Source: Erythrophleum ivorense (Eukaryota > Streptophyta > Magnoliopsida > Fabales > Fabaceae). From it: DNA of 64,000 nucleotides. The stretch spans positions 2,914,001 through 2,978,000 of the forward strand of contig JAIUCV010000102.1 of the NCBI GenBank assembly GCA_026724425.1. The letters are read 5' to 3'. How positions within the stretch are numbered: the first letter of the stretch is position 1; each line of letters starts with the position of its first letter. A model generated the notes under the pieces. It had not been told where the DNA came from. It saw nothing but the letters and a program-made list of their open reading frames with translations, and made no database searches. A program made the position numbers and the translations under genes. Below are positions 22,745 to 36,589 of the stretch, in pieces.

Positions 22745-24100
22745 TGTTGATCGTATTTTTTAAGAGCGACGCATATGGGAAAGAAGAATAACGGAAGCTC
22801 TCTGTGTGTTTGTGGCAGTGAAGCTAAGCAGAGAATCGAAGATTGGGTTCGCTTCTTTCACTCGCGCGTGGAAACTACGCGCTCGCCTCATTTTAAGTTT
22901 TGAAAACGACCCACATAAAAGAGGGAAACTACAAAACACAACCACAACTATAGTTTGTTTATATAAAACACCAAATTATAAACAAATTTTGAGACTTGTT
23001 TAAATCACACTATTGTATTTCGTAAAGAAGAAGAAAATAAGGAGAGGTCATTTGATATTGTCTTCAAATTTTGATTTTATAATCAACATTTCGATCTCAT
23101 GATGTGCCACAATTAACTAAATGCTTGCAACTTCCAAACTAGATGTGACTGTTTCATTGTCTGGAAAAGCTTATCTGAAGTCTAAAACAAAATCCTAAAA
23201 CTAGATTTGGTAAATGCAAGTTGCAAGTGAATTCACAAATTTGACATGAAACTTGTTAATACGTAATTAAAAAACTTCTCTAACGAGGACTAGGTACAAC
23301 AAGTTACAACAACTCTTTTGCAAGTTATTAGTACTTGGACTCTTACAGTTTTAATATGTTGTTACCTTAACAAATAGATAATGGTCCACTGACCATTGAC
23401 TTTGTAAGTGATGATTATTGATTAATCGTTTGCATTGATGACTGCACCCATCTAAACCGCTTGTCTTTAGTGACATGATTGCACATGTAAAAAGAATTAT
23501 TATTCATATGTGACTGAAAAGATAATAGAATTTGTTATCTTCTTAGCTATTCTTTCTGTTCTCATGTAAAATGCTTTTGCCAACATATGATAATAGAATT
23601 CGGGATATATTAGATGGACATGTCAATGGTGTCCTTGTCGTGAGAGCATTTAAAATGTTTAAAAAGAGTCCCTCCCGCTCATTGATCGGTCCAACTATGC
23701 AGCGATTACTAGTTTCGTTAGACATTTTAACTAAACAAAAGTCAGAGAGATTATGATTATGTCATAAAATATTGAAAATCTCCACATAAAAACTTAGACA
23801 TGGTGTCGTGTAAACACAGCCGATTCCAGCTCAATCAAAACCTTTTTTCTTTTATTTTTATATGATCACGATTCACGATTATACATGTCCCATTTCATTA
23901 TTTATTTTAATCAAATGAACAAAGACTTAACTAATTCAAAGAGAAATAGTAGTAAAGCCAAAAGAATGTCGGATCTTCCTGAAGCTAATTCCTCTTTCTC
24001 GAGGGAGATTTCGATGCTTCCTCTTGCTTTCTGATAATATTCACTCGAATCAGATTGTCTCTTGTGTGTTTGTGTGTTGTGAAGTCAACAGTATCTTGCA
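22745..24100. other. Intergenic DNA upstream of CSLA14
   Basis: Contains the promoter of the minus-strand membrane-protein gene on the left and of CSLA14 on the right. No coding region, repeat or RNA gene is supported. Confidence 0.6.
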
Positions 24101-26217
24101 ATGGCGACATCTTCTGGTGGACTATTCGACGACATGAATGTGTTGGGAGTGATCGGATATGTATTGGAGAAAACAAGATTCATCTTCCTCGTACCGATTC
24201 TCAATCTTTTGGTGAATCTTTGTCAGGTCATCTCTTTGTTGTTGTTTATAGATGCAGCTTACATGGCCATAGTTGTAGCCATTGTCAAAATACGTGGACG
24301 AACACCACAGAAAGTTCTCAAATGGGAATCATTTAAGAGCGATGACGTCGAGCTAGCTCCTTCCAGCAATCATCCAATGGTTCTCATCCAGATCCCAATC
24401 TACAACGAAAAAGAGGTGACTCGGTATTCAAACAGAAACAGAAACAGAAACAGAGCACTCTGTTTCACCAGTGATCTTTTTTGTATACAGGTATGCCAAC
24501 TTTCGATAAGAGCAGTTTGCAAGCTGTCATGGCCATTGGATCGGATGATTGTTCAAGTGCTCGATGACTCAACCGATCGACACAGTAAGGTCCTTCCGTT
24601 AAACCCGTTTCAATCATTTCTCCATTGATTCTCTTTATAAACCTCCTCGGTTATTACAATGTATACAACTTTACGTGTTTGAAAATAGGAACTTGTAAGA
24701 TTGGAGTGTAAGAAATGGGCGAGTGAAGGTATAAACATAAAGTCTGAGGTTAGAGACAGTCGAAATGGTTACAAAGCAGGTGCTCTAACTGCAGGAATGA
24801 AGCATAGTTATGTGGAAGGATGCGAGTTTGTTGTTATATTCGATGCAGATTTTCAACCTGAACCTGACTTTCTTGAACGTACTGTTCCTTTTCTCGTCTA
24901 CAACTCTGAGATTGCTCTTGTGCAAGCCGGATGGAAATACGGTTTGATCAATATTTCTTTTTCGAGTTAGCTAAAACACCCGTTTTAAGTCAATTTGATT
25001 TCTTCTTGTGTGTGTGTGTGCGCGTGACAGTGAATGCCAACGAGTGTTGTATGACAAGAATACAAGAGATGTCCTTAAACTACCATTTCGCAGTGGAGCA
25101 GAAGTCTGGATCAACCATTCATGGTTTCTTCGGATTCAACGGTGGAGCATCAACATCCAAGCTCTTGTGTGTTTTGCTTTTGTGATTATATGATCAGAAT
25201 TTGTGTGAATATAAAGAAGATCGTTTCTCTTTTTAGGTACTGCTGGTGTGTGGAGACTTTCAGCTTTGAATGAAGCTGGTGGATGGAAAGACCGCACGAT
25301 TGTTGAGGACATGGATTTGGCGGTTAGGGCTTATTTAAGCGGCTGGAAATTTGTGTTTGTCGACGACATTAAGGTGAAAAACGAGCTTCCAAGCTCATTT
25401 ACAGCATATCGGTTTCAGCAACATCGTTGGTCTTGCGGTCCAGCGAACCTCTTCAAGAAAATGGCTATGGAGATCATCCAAAACCAGGTTAATAAAGTTA
25501 CATAACTTTTTACCTTTGGAACAACAAAAAGTGTATATATAGTTTCAATGAGTCAAATCACTGATTTTGTGTTACAATGTTTTGAGACAGAGAGTGTCGT
25601 TTTGGAAGAAGGTGTATTTGATATACGACTTCTTTTTGCTGAGGAAGATTGTAGTACACATCTTCACATTCGTCTTCTACTGTCTGATTTTGCCTGCAAC
25701 CGTCATATTCCCGGAAATCGAAGTCCCTAAGTGGACAACAATCTACATTCCAGCAACCATAACTATCCTAAACGCTATTGCAACGCCCAAATCATTCTAC
25801 CTCATACTGTATTGGATCTTATTCGAGAACGTAATGGCGATGCATAGGAGTAAAGGGACTCTCATTGGATTGCTAGAGACTAGTAGAGTTAAAGAATGGG
25901 TTGTTACACAGAAACTAGGAGAGACTAGTAGTACTCTCACGCAAAACCTCATTCCTCACTATAGCTTCCCCGAAAGGTTTGTTATCTTTTTTTTTTTCAT
26001 TGCGCAAAATGGTTATTTAGAACAATGATGTGATGATTGTGTTTGAATTTGTTGCAGACTCCGATGGCGAGAGATAACAGTTGGGATGTATCTCTTCATA
26101 TGTGGATACTATGACTTTGTGTTCGGGAAGACATACCTTTATGTATACCTTTTCTTGCAGAGTGTTGCCTTCTTTGTTGTTGGAGTTGGCTATATTGGTA
26201 TGTCGGTTCCGAGTTGA
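24101..26217 (+). CDS. CSLA14: Cellulose synthase-like A14 (glucomannan 4-beta-mannosyltransferase family, GT2)
   Basis: Seven exons, 24101-24415, 24491-24589, 24689-24941, 25031-25141, 25237-25487, 25591-25976 and 26058-26217, give 524 residues. There is an N-terminal membrane span, then the GT2 domain with all processive motifs: VLDDSTD, DAD (FDADFQPEP), the acidic VEDMD, and QQHRW. Several C-terminal spans follow. The family makes mannan or glucomannan backbones in the Golgi from GDP-mannose and GDP-glucose; activity of this member is inferred. The product is about 11 residues shorter than I remember for A. thaliana CSLA14, ending GYIGMSVPS. Intron 1 (24416-24490) is 75 bases, has no in-frame stop and carries an AACAGA repeat, so its retention would add 25 residues. 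Position between the membrane-protein gene and ESK1 matches At3g56000, apart from the intervening clathrin gene. Confidence 0.92.
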
Positions 26218-26577
26218 TCACCTAGTGTGACACATTTATACTTCTTCTTCTTCTCCTACACAATTACAATTATTCTTTCAAAAAGTTCGATTGTATAGAG
26301 ATTAAAGAGATGTGGTTTTGTCGTCGGGTTACAGTTTCATTGGAAGATTATTTGTGACTCACAAATATTTGATTGATCTGAACTATAACACCAAATGTAG
26401 ATCACTGTTATCCCATCCCAACGACGATTAAGACAAATACTATACTCAAATGTCTGCTAAACCACAATGAACATTACAAAAAACATATCAACACAACCTA
26501 AGGATAATAGAGGCATAGCTAAGCTCATAACTTGACCAAAGAAAAAAGACAAATGTCTCTACAAAGTTTAAGTATGG

Positions 26578-29500
26578 TCAGTAGCCTCCTCCCATCGGTG
26601 GCATGCCATATGGTGTCATCGGAGGCATTCCGGCCATTCCTGGTGGTGGCTCAGAGTAGCCTCCGCTCATCCCCGGTGGTGGTGCAGAGTAGCCTCCGCT
26701 CATTCCTGGCATTGGTGGTGCAGGCAAAGCCAGTGGCAGTAACTGAGCATACATGTTCTGCACCGTAACACAAACAAAATATAATGAAATTAGTTTCAGA
26801 TCCAAAAACAAAACCCAGTTGAAGAAGTTTCACAAGTACCTGTTGCGACATAACCTCTTTATCCTCTTGCTCTTTAGCCTTCTCTTCTTTCTGAGCTTCT
26901 ATCTTGTCTTTGATGAGTTCATCGACTTTTCCTGTGTATTCCCGCATAAACTATAGCAAACAAACAAATAGGTTTGTGATCAAAAATTATGCATATCAAA
27001 AGAATGAGCTGTCTCGCCAGGAGATTGAGATGTCGAGTATTATCAAATCACCTGCAAGAGGTACGGGACGGCAAAGTCAATCATGTTATTGATCCAAGCT
27101 AGCTCAAGCGCAACATCTGGTCGGATTAAGTCGTAGCAGACAAACAGACATGTTGCAAAGCATTCCTTCTTTCCCTGTTCCACCACAAAACAGTTTTCTT
27201 GCTTTAGTGAATTAAGGAACCCAAATACACAGATACATACATGGTTTCACAACTCGTGAATTTCTATTATGTAAGAGTAATAATTAATTACCTGTTCGAC
27301 GAAATAAACAAGCAACTCCTCTGCTAGTTCACGGTCTCCGGATTGTGAAGCGGTTTCCATGCAGTCCTTGTACAGCTTATCTTTTTTCGACAATGCAATG
27401 GATTGCTTCCACCTTCCAGCCTTTTTGTATATGTAAGCCGATACACGTCTCATCTCGAGTAGTTCATGTTTCTCAATCTGCTCAGATTCATCCAACAATG
27501 GTTATGTTATAGTTATAAGATACAGTATTGCAAGACTTCAATAACGCAAAGTGTCCAAGATTACGTAAACTAGTCACCTTCTGAGCAAGACCTATTTGGT
27601 CAAAGCTATCATGCAAATCAGTGGATTCACGCAGCCTGTCGTAATCTTCCTCTTCTACATAAATCTGGTTCAACGCTTCATTTACAGCGGAAACATTGTT
27701 GCTCTGAACAGCGACCATGTAGGGCTTGATAAGAAGCAGTTGTCCAGCCTGGAAAAGAAAAGAAACGACATCAAGGAATGACTTGAAATTAATTTTCTTA
27801 GAACTAGTGCAAACAGTAGAATGTTGTATGCATATAATATAAAAATAAGTGTATACCTTGCGCATGATGTCAACAACACGGGCATGATCCAACCTTAGTG
27901 CAAGGACATTGAGAAGATCATTAATGATGTCTGGGTGTTCTTGCAAGTAAAAGTGCACTGCTTTGTAATATAGCTCCACATTAGCAACTTTGGCAACAAT
28001 ATCTTTGAACTGCATATGATCCCAAGCTTCTGGGGAGTGGTTCATTACAGTGGTCGCAGCATTATCAAATTCATCATACTGGATGTACAAGTAGACAAGT
28101 TCCTTCCAGTGTTGTTGCTCATCGCAAGCTCGGATAAGCTTGGGAATGTTAAGTCTTGTTGAAAAGAGCTTAATATGCTCCATCAGTTTCTCTGGACGGT
28201 ATCTAGCATATAGAACTCCCAACTCAGTAAAGATGCCCATGTGCGCACGTTCCAATCCTAGACCACTCTCCATTAGAGATATTAGTTCATTGAAGCAGCC
28301 ACGGTTCTGGTAATACTCGCTGACCTCTTCCAAATCATCAACCTAAATGTAGAGAAACAAATGTTAGAGACTGTAATCTACCTAATGGTTTACGAAAATC
28401 AATATAGACTATACGAGAAAGGCTACCACCATACATTCTAAAATTCTAAGAGACATAATACCGCAGAACTAGCCTCGGACATAAATTTTGAAATATTAAG
28501 AATTTGGGAGAATACACAATACCTGTATAATGATGTTAAGCCCGCATATCTGTGCCAGGCGGAACTCTTCAGCATCAACACAAGCAAAGCAAACTTCTTT
28601 CCATGTCTTTGCACTGCTAGCTTTCCGTGCTGCATCAACAGCACCTTGGAACTGTTTCAACTTCACAAGTGTTACTGCTAACTTGGCCCAGTTAGATATA
28701 AATGCATAGATTATCTTTGCAGCCTCATACATGGCTTCGTCATATAAACGATCACCAGCAGTTTGAAGATTTGCAACATTCGGCATCAGAATAAACTCTT
28801 CAATCTCACCCAACCTGTCAATCTTTGCATAAGCGTATATCAGTTCATTGTCAACCTTGGGCTCCTTCACTTTCTGCCTAACCATCAGAAGATATTTAAC
28901 TAAGTCATGGTAAACATCCCCATCCTCAGCGGCGCGGATAACATCGAGGAACTGTGTGGCATCATCAGCACGGATAAATGACTCTATTGCATCACTAACA
29001 AGTCCCTCCCTAAGTTGAGCCTTGGCAACCTGACTCCAAACTGTATCATCTTCAACACGGAATGCAAACTCAACAGCTCGCTCGATACTTCTAATGTTGT
29101 CCAGTAACACATTAACAGCCTGGACATTCAAATTGAATTTCTTGAAAATAGAAAATCCTTCCTCATACAGTTGGGCTTCCACAGCCACTTCCCCAACAGC
29201 AGGTCCATCAAAGTTATCCAATCTGTTAACATAGTCCATGACTCTCGAAGGATCTGCCTTGATAGCTGTCAAAATAAGCAGATTTTGAAGGTTGGAGTTT
29301 CCACTGAAAGCTGAGTTCTGAAGCACAATCTTTTCGAGAAGCTCAATGAGTTCATGGGGTAGATCCGCAGTCATGAAAGCTTTGACAGCAGCTGAGACTT
29401 GTTCTGGGCTCTTGCTTTCTGGTAAAGCAGTTGATACAACCTGATCAATAAGCTGTCTTCGATATTCATTTTCAGGAACAAGAACCTTATCCCAGAGAGT

Positions 29501-32500
29501 TTCATCCATCCTTTCAACAACATACCTGCAAACAAAGTAGAAGCATGTAAATACACAGCATTAATGCCCCAAACAGAAGCATTTCACGATGAAATTTACA
29601 TACCTAGCCTGCAATTTAAACAATGAGTTCTTATTTGTGACATTGATTAGCTCATCATCACACTGTCCTCTTTGGTACGCCACAACTGCAAGGGTGGGAT
29701 CCCGTTTCTCACAGTACTTTCCAACAACTCGAGAGTCATAGTAAGGGTTGGTAGTCAGGAAGTGCTCTGGATTATTGTTGCTGTCAATAATAATTTTACC
29801 CAGGGCATTGTGGACATGCACATCTTGACTTCCTTCGCTAACCAGATGCTCAAGGAACTGAGTGAGGAGTCGTAGTCGGTTTCTGAAAATTAATATGGAA
29901 AGTTAGACTTAAAGATACCAAGTCAAGGATGATAAACACAGGAAAATAAAGATTAGGATAAACCTCTTCTCACACTCCTCGACAAGCGGTTCAACTGGAA
30001 GTAAAGAACGAACAGAAAGGATAAGACCTTTGATGAAATCCTCTGGGCATTCATCATCCAGCAATTGCCCCACGACCAAGGGGGCATTGCCAGGATTCAC
30101 CTATACAGAGAGACATGGTGAGAATTGGATTCTCAACTAATCAGATACACTGATGATCTGTAAAAAAGACCCAGTACCTTCTGCACATATCCTTCAATAT
30201 AACGAAGCATGTTGCTGGTGTAGAGGTAATGAGTGAGATCTGGGACAAACCCAAAACGATCACAAACATTGATCAGGGGACGAGCGTCAGGAAGTTTAGC
30301 TTCCATCAGAAAGTTCTTAGTTTTTTCAGGGTCATAGAAATTGGATTCTCTCGTCACACGCTCCACTTCTTTTATTTGGCCAGTTTTTGCAGCAGCCTCA
30401 ATGTACTTAAAGTGAATCTCAGGATCCTCACTGCCCCCACAATAAATACAATATGTAATTAGCTTCGTAGAATTCTACAACAGAACCAGGACTTTATCGA
30501 AGTTACCTCATACTGAGATAGGAACCCAAGAAAAAGTAAAGCCCTTCATATGACTTAAATTGCTCAAAAATTTTGATACATGAATCCACTCCCAACTGCT
30601 CACAGTATTCTTTGCAAGTCTGCATTAACAGCTTACCAATTAGTTTCAACCAGTATCAATTTTTATTGCAAGAGAAAAGTGTATATGCACCTGCACTATT
30701 ATCTGCAGATTTCCTCTAAGATTGACCAGCAAAAGGTCCCTCATACACTCCAGAGCCCATTCACGAGAAAGGGTACCAAAAAAGTCCACAAGAGCCTGAT
30801 TAAAAAAAATAAAAAATTAGCCATCCTTTATTAATCACCAATTGGAACCTAACTAGAGCACTTGAGAATATACCTGTGGTTCAATTGCATGGGTATTAAC
30901 AATAACGCGCTTGATGTCTGGCAACTCTGAGTAATGCTGTATGGAACAGTAGGGGGGAAATTACTTAGGAGAGGTACTGAAAAACAGAGATAGAACACAT
31001 ATAAGATTCTCAGAAACACATCTGTAGTTTACCTTAAGAGACTGAATGAACAGGCCAGCTTTTTCACAGAGTTGAGCAATACGTGGACGATCATAGTGAG
31101 TGAACATCCCGTTGGCAAGAATTGCCTCAGCCACATTGGGAAACGTTACCAAATTGATCTCAAGCACCTACAAGAAAAGAAATGGCAAAAACGTGAGATG
31201 CTTTAGGAAGGTTACTTACACAAGCCGTCATAAGTTGATGAAATAAGTCTTGTTCAACCTTTGTCTGAAGAAATCCATGCTCAGGTAAATTTGGCTTCAG
31301 CACATCCAATAAAAATGCTGTGGCTTCTCTGATCAAGTTTCTCTGACGAAAAAAAAAAGAAAAAGGGTCAGTTGGACCTTTTTAAGAGAACCTACACATC
31401 CTTTTTCCGCAACAAAATTCCAGTAATTTATCTCAAGTACCTGAAGAAAAAGATCTGTGATGGTATTATAATCAACTGGGCATCCTCCCTCCATTTGGGA
31501 CATCATTAAAGCAAAATTCACAGCCGCCTGCAATTCACAGTAGCAATAATCAGCGAGATTTTCACATTACCTAAGAAAATCTTAGATACATCCAAAGGTA
31601 TATGTACTAAGAGTAAACAAATCAAATGGTATTTTAATTGTAGTCTACTATACGGTTTCTCAAGTTATTAGTTAGTCTCCAAAGAGTTAATCCACTGACC
31701 TGAGGATCTGTACGAAGAATGGTTTGCAGGAGAAATAGGTAGTCAGGTGTGTACCCAACCTAAAAAGCAACAACAATTTCAGTACCTAAACAATCAAAAA
31801 TAATTTCTTGCAATAATAGAGAATTCATGGCATTAACCTGCTTCGAGTAGATTAAAATTTTGTCAAACTCCCTCCTTTCTGCAAAGGCAGCAACAACTTT
31901 GGGGGTCACCTTCGCTTTAATGTATATTTTCAGTGCAAGATCATTGTCCACAGTCTGTAACGCATATTCACCAGAATCAAGAGGTCAAAGTCAAGTCTAT
32001 AAAGAGGTAAACAATTTGTGTTTGAGCTCGAGTCAAACCTTCACAAGGTCTCCTAGCGTCTCACTGCATTCCAATTTGTCCTCTGCCAACCAATTTTCCA
32101 GAAGATTCTTTTTATTCTGATTCACAACAAGGCGAGAAAGTTCCAAGGACTCATACTCATTAAGCTTCCCTTTAGTTAAAAGGGTCCCGAAGTACTGTAG
32201 CAGAGGAGGTGTTTGCCCCGCTTGCACAGGAACACTCTATGACATTTATTAACAGCAATTAGTTATAAAAATAGACCTCCTAGCAGTGGAACAACAAATC
32301 ACTACAAATCCAATCACAGGAAACGGTGAAAACCTGAAATTTAGCAACTGTATCAGGTGTTCGAAGTATTCCCTGAGGAGATTCTGCAGCAAGCTCAGCA
32401 GCCTCTTTATACTTTGTTTGCGCAAAAAGCTCTTGGAAACGTTGGACAACCTAAGATAATATCAACAAGAAAGAAGCTTAGCTGCTTTAAGGGGCTGGGT

Positions 32501-35500
32501 GACAAATCAAAGAAGAAATAAATTATATTCGAAGCAATGATGTTAACCCAGTTTTAGCATCAATTTGAGAATAGCACTTTTTTGTCTAAATAATAATTGG
32601 CAACTATAGTTTCTTCACATCACATCAGCCATTTTCAACTGAATATTGTTCTGTAAAATATGCTCATGATAGTATAGAAAAAATTGTTTCGCCAGTCTTA
32701 TTCTACTCAGTTTTTTTCTCACGTTCAACATCTCAAATAATCATTGATAGCAATCACAACTACACTACTTGTTCATCCATTAATACACAAAAATATTAAC
32801 GACATGGACTAAGATTTCATACACTACTTACCAAGTTTTCTGCTCCAGGAAGGTTTCCTCTTTTCGCAAGACTGACAGCAAGCTCTAAATTGTTCAGCTG
32901 AAACATGTGGAACAGAAATTAGGATAGCTTTCTTACCAAGGAAGAAATAGTACATTAGTACTTCAAAGTTAAAATTTACCTGGCCACTAACAAAAGGTAC
33001 TATAGTTGCATCATTTACGGTTCCAAGAAGGACTTGCCCCTTCCTATTGATTGCATAAAAACCCCCGACTGCTGAGGCTTCAGAAGTCAAAAATATGGGA
33101 TCTGGACTTATTCGATTTCTGTACACAGCAGTAGCTGTCTCCAGATCGTACACAAATAGTAGCCCAAGCTTGGTGATGACGTAAATCAAACCGTATTTTT
33201 GAGATACCTGAAAGATGATAAATAGACTTCATAAAATTTCCCCATTGACATTTCTAGAAACAGAGGAACCAGTTATGAGCTACAAACCTGCATAGCAACT
33301 GGAAAGTCATCTTGAAAATCTGGAGGGAAAAAAAGGTCTGCTTGCTTCTTGCTAAAAGATGGTTTTCCTGGAGACAAAAATATCTAACAGTCAGGACTCG
33401 GGACTATGCACAAGAAACTTTTCAATACAATACAGAGCAACATATATGATCCTTCTTGACACAATATAGTAAGGTTCTTCAAATGTTATATAACAGGTTT
33501 ACTTGCAGAGCCACACAAGAAAAATCTCTAATGAAGTTGAAAAAAAAAAGCTTTCTGATAAAGCAGATGAGAGTGACGGAGAAACCACAACCTGGTTGGG
33601 CACCAAGCTCAATCACATGCAGCTTAGAGGTTATCTGCCCAGCATTAATACTCTTCGTTGCAAATGAAATAAGAGTAGATGGATTTTCATTTCCAGGGAC
33701 CTGCCCGGACAAATCAAGTAGACATTTATACTCCACCCAAGCTAAAATTTAAATAAAAAGGAGAAAAAAGAAAGAAAATCAATATCAGATGAATGCCAGA
33801 CCTTAAACTGAGCAAATGAAGCAGCATGAGCTTCAAGAGCTTGACTACGCTGCTGATCAACAGAAAAAAGCTGCATATTCCCTTTCACCAGTTGCGGTCT
33901 CTAGAGAAAGATCAAAAACTCAATATCAGAGATCAAAAGTTGAACCAATCAGGAGCATTAAAGGAGCAAAAATAATACTCGTTCAACAATATATACAACA
34001 ACAGACAATGAGGTTACATAACCAAGTTACCTCAGGTGAACCAGGGGCAATTCCGATCAAGACTAGCCACTTTTCAGAGGGATCACATTTATAGTTTATA
34101 ATCTGATTGTTTGCCAAGTTCGCTGTCCTATCAAACACCTTAACAGGCGCAGAATCACCTGCACAAAGAACATATAAAGACATGCAAATTAGAACTAAAC
34201 ACGAAAAATACATATCCTAGTGCCAATTTGAGATAGAAATGCAGAATACAGTACCCTCGATAGACCAATGATGTACAGAGGTTTGTGTGACCAAACCCAA
34301 CATATTTGGGGAAATCCACTTCCAAAAGACGACCTGCAAATGGGGCAGGCTGAACTTCAAATTCCAACGTGATAATAAACTATCATTACTAGATTAGGAA
34401 ATAAAATCCCACCTGCTCAGGCATCTGGTGTGATTTAATTTTCGATTTAGCCTCAATGTTGAATATCTGTAGGTGATCCTGAGTGGTGCCCTGTAGTTGA
34501 GCTTTGCACACGCACACAAAAAAGGAAAAAGAAGTTAACCACCTAACAAAAATGGAGATCGTACAAACTGCAGAACAGAAAACCAATCACAAAATTTCCT
34601 GTGACATAATGCCAAACAACAGATTCCTTTCTGATGAAAACTAATTACTCATTAAGAAAGTACATTTAGCACCCAACCAACGCAAAGTCTAACAAAGAAA
34701 CTAAAATCGAAAGAAGTTAATTTTCTACACTGCCATTACACTGTCATGGTCAACATGATTCATGCAGCATCCAAGATTACTTTATCCAGTCATCAAATTC
34801 ACCAAACAAACGTAAGTGAAACTTTATATTGCAGCATATAATCTAACGGTGAAAAGCATTAATTATGCTAAAACTCATATATCCAACACATGCAGTTGGT
34901 CAAGACACATAAGATTCCACTATAAGCAACCATAATTTGTTTTCCTCATATGTGACCACCTTTCAACGCAAGAATCCTCGTGTTGGGATTCATTAGTGCG
35001 GAATCTGCAGTGATGGGCCTCCTCAAAGGCTGCGTAGGCATACTCATGTCTATAATCACAACACTGTTCTGTGGAGATGTTTCTCTCACACAAATGTACT
35101 TGTCCGACTCCATTGTAACATGCGTAAAGGTGATATGTTGCTGATTGATCCCAACGCTCGGGAGCTGCAAAATCGCATATTTCAGAAAACTCACAAGTAG
35201 ATGATTCTCTCATATATCTCAGATCGAAAAACTTTGTCCACTGCATGAAAACGAACTGAGTACAAACTGGAGTATAATCCTGTTCTACACAGATCTGAGA
35301 GTTCAATATCCGGAGAATCATCACAACGAGCTGATCACTCGTTCGAGTTCCTCGGTATGCTAATTTCCATGTAAACACATTCGTAGACTAGCATTTACTA
35401 TACGAACTAAGTAAATCTTCGATCACGCGAATGCTTATTTGATATCAGCCTACTCGATTACCGTGAGAGGGAGTTCTTCCAGAAGCGGATCAAATATTAT

Positions 35501-35566
35501 GAAAATAAGAAAGAGACTTACCGTTAGGATCTCCTTCATGATGATCGGAGCGTTAGCGGCAGCCAT
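26578..35566 (-). CDS. CHC: Clathrin heavy chain, full length, extra locus
   Basis: About 30 exons on the minus strand; exons 1-3 are 35566-35522, 35164-34960 and 34501-34413, and the last is 26757-26578. Every conserved block of plant clathrin heavy chain was followed in order, from [15 protein letters not shown] to a Pro/Gly/Met-rich tail ending PMGGGY, with no stop or frame break seen; expected length is about 1,700 residues. Domains: N-terminal beta-propeller (to ~330), linker, seven CHC repeats forming the leg, trimerisation region ([11 protein letters not shown]). Role: forms the three-legged coat for endocytosis and trans-Golgi traffic, with light chains. The A. thaliana genes I remember are At3g08530 and At3g11130; none lies between CSLA14 and ESK1, so this is an additional or differently retained copy. 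The tail carries a repeated MSGGYS unit not typical of those two. The presence of all introns excludes retrocopying. Confidence 0.93.
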
Positions 35567-35890
35567 GGTGACACCGGAAAAACGGCACCGGGATTAGCAA
35601 AAACCCACGAGCCGGAAACAAGTACTAGTACTAGTAGAAAGAGTGACTGTAAAAGAAAAGGGGTGGGGTGAAGAAGACGAAGAAGAAGAGAAGACAAACT
35701 TTTCGAGTCGCTGCGAGATCTGAGGCAGCGATTTTCCCCTTCTCAAGTTAAATGTAATTTGTGAATGAGAGAACAATGAGATTTTGTAAATGAAATTGAC
35801 TAGAAATGGGAAGAACCAGACTGGGTGACGAAAAGGGCCCTATTATCAATGCTTGGGCCTGTGATTTATGAGGTGTAGCCCATTAACAAG
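35567..35890 (-). promoter_or_regulatory. Clathrin heavy chain 5' UTR and promoter with GGGCC elements
   Basis: Upstream of the ATG (35566) are a CT-rich leader on the gene strand, then TGGGCC at 35854-35859, GGGCC at about 35835 and AGCCCA at 35877-35882. These site II-like elements are usual in plant housekeeping promoters. They suggest that the gene carries its own functional promoter (inference). Confidence 0.5.
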
Positions 35891-36350
35891 ATTTGATACA
35901 ATTGTAGCCACTCCTCCAATGCAACTGATCGAAAAGCCTAGATATATGAAGATCGATTGATCAAATGAAAAGGTTTGGTTAGTTCTAATATTTTGGTGAA
36001 ATTACAAAGAAAACATGAACTTAAAATAGGATTTCGACAAGCCTAAGTAATGATTCCGACAGCAATTCCTTTACAATCTAATCATTAGAAGTATAAATAT
36101 ATTCATAAAAAAGAAAAAGAAAAAATGTTTTTGGCATATATTTTTAAGATAATTGAGAGAAGCTTAATTTCTTAGTGCCAATGTCCTATAAAACTCATTT
36201 GCCTTAAGATCTTTTACAGTTAGTGTTCATTTTCCATATGTAGTTTCTCTTAGCATCCAAATTTGATCATATGTTTCATTCACACCACACATCCACCGAG
36301 TATCGTAACTTGAACACATACAAATACAATATCTTCAATTGAATTCACTA

Positions 36351-36589
36351 CTCCATCTGTTCCTCAATATTTGATGTTATAGATTTTTCACATAGATTAA
36401 AAAACAATTAATGTTTAACTATTAATACATTACTTTTCACTTTAAATAATTATTAACCAATCAAAATTATAGAATTCTCTTGAAGTTAACATTTTTATGA
36501 CATTAATTACCAAAAAATACATCTAAAACATCAAATAATAAAAAACAAAACAAAAATCTTAAACATCAAATATAATGGAACAGAGGGAG
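36351..36589. mobile_element. Stowaway-like MITE (239 bp) with TA target duplication
   Basis: The left end CTCCATCTGTTCCTCAATAT and the reverse complement of the right end, CTCCCTCTGTTCCATTATAT, form terminal inverted repeats that continue through TTTGATGTT. TA dinucleotides flank both ends (36349-36350 and 36590-36591). The CTCC(C)TCTGTTCC terminus and TA duplication are hallmarks of Tc1/Mariner-derived Stowaway MITEs. The element is AT-rich and non-coding. It lies between the clathrin promoter and the ESK1 3' end. Confidence 0.88.
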
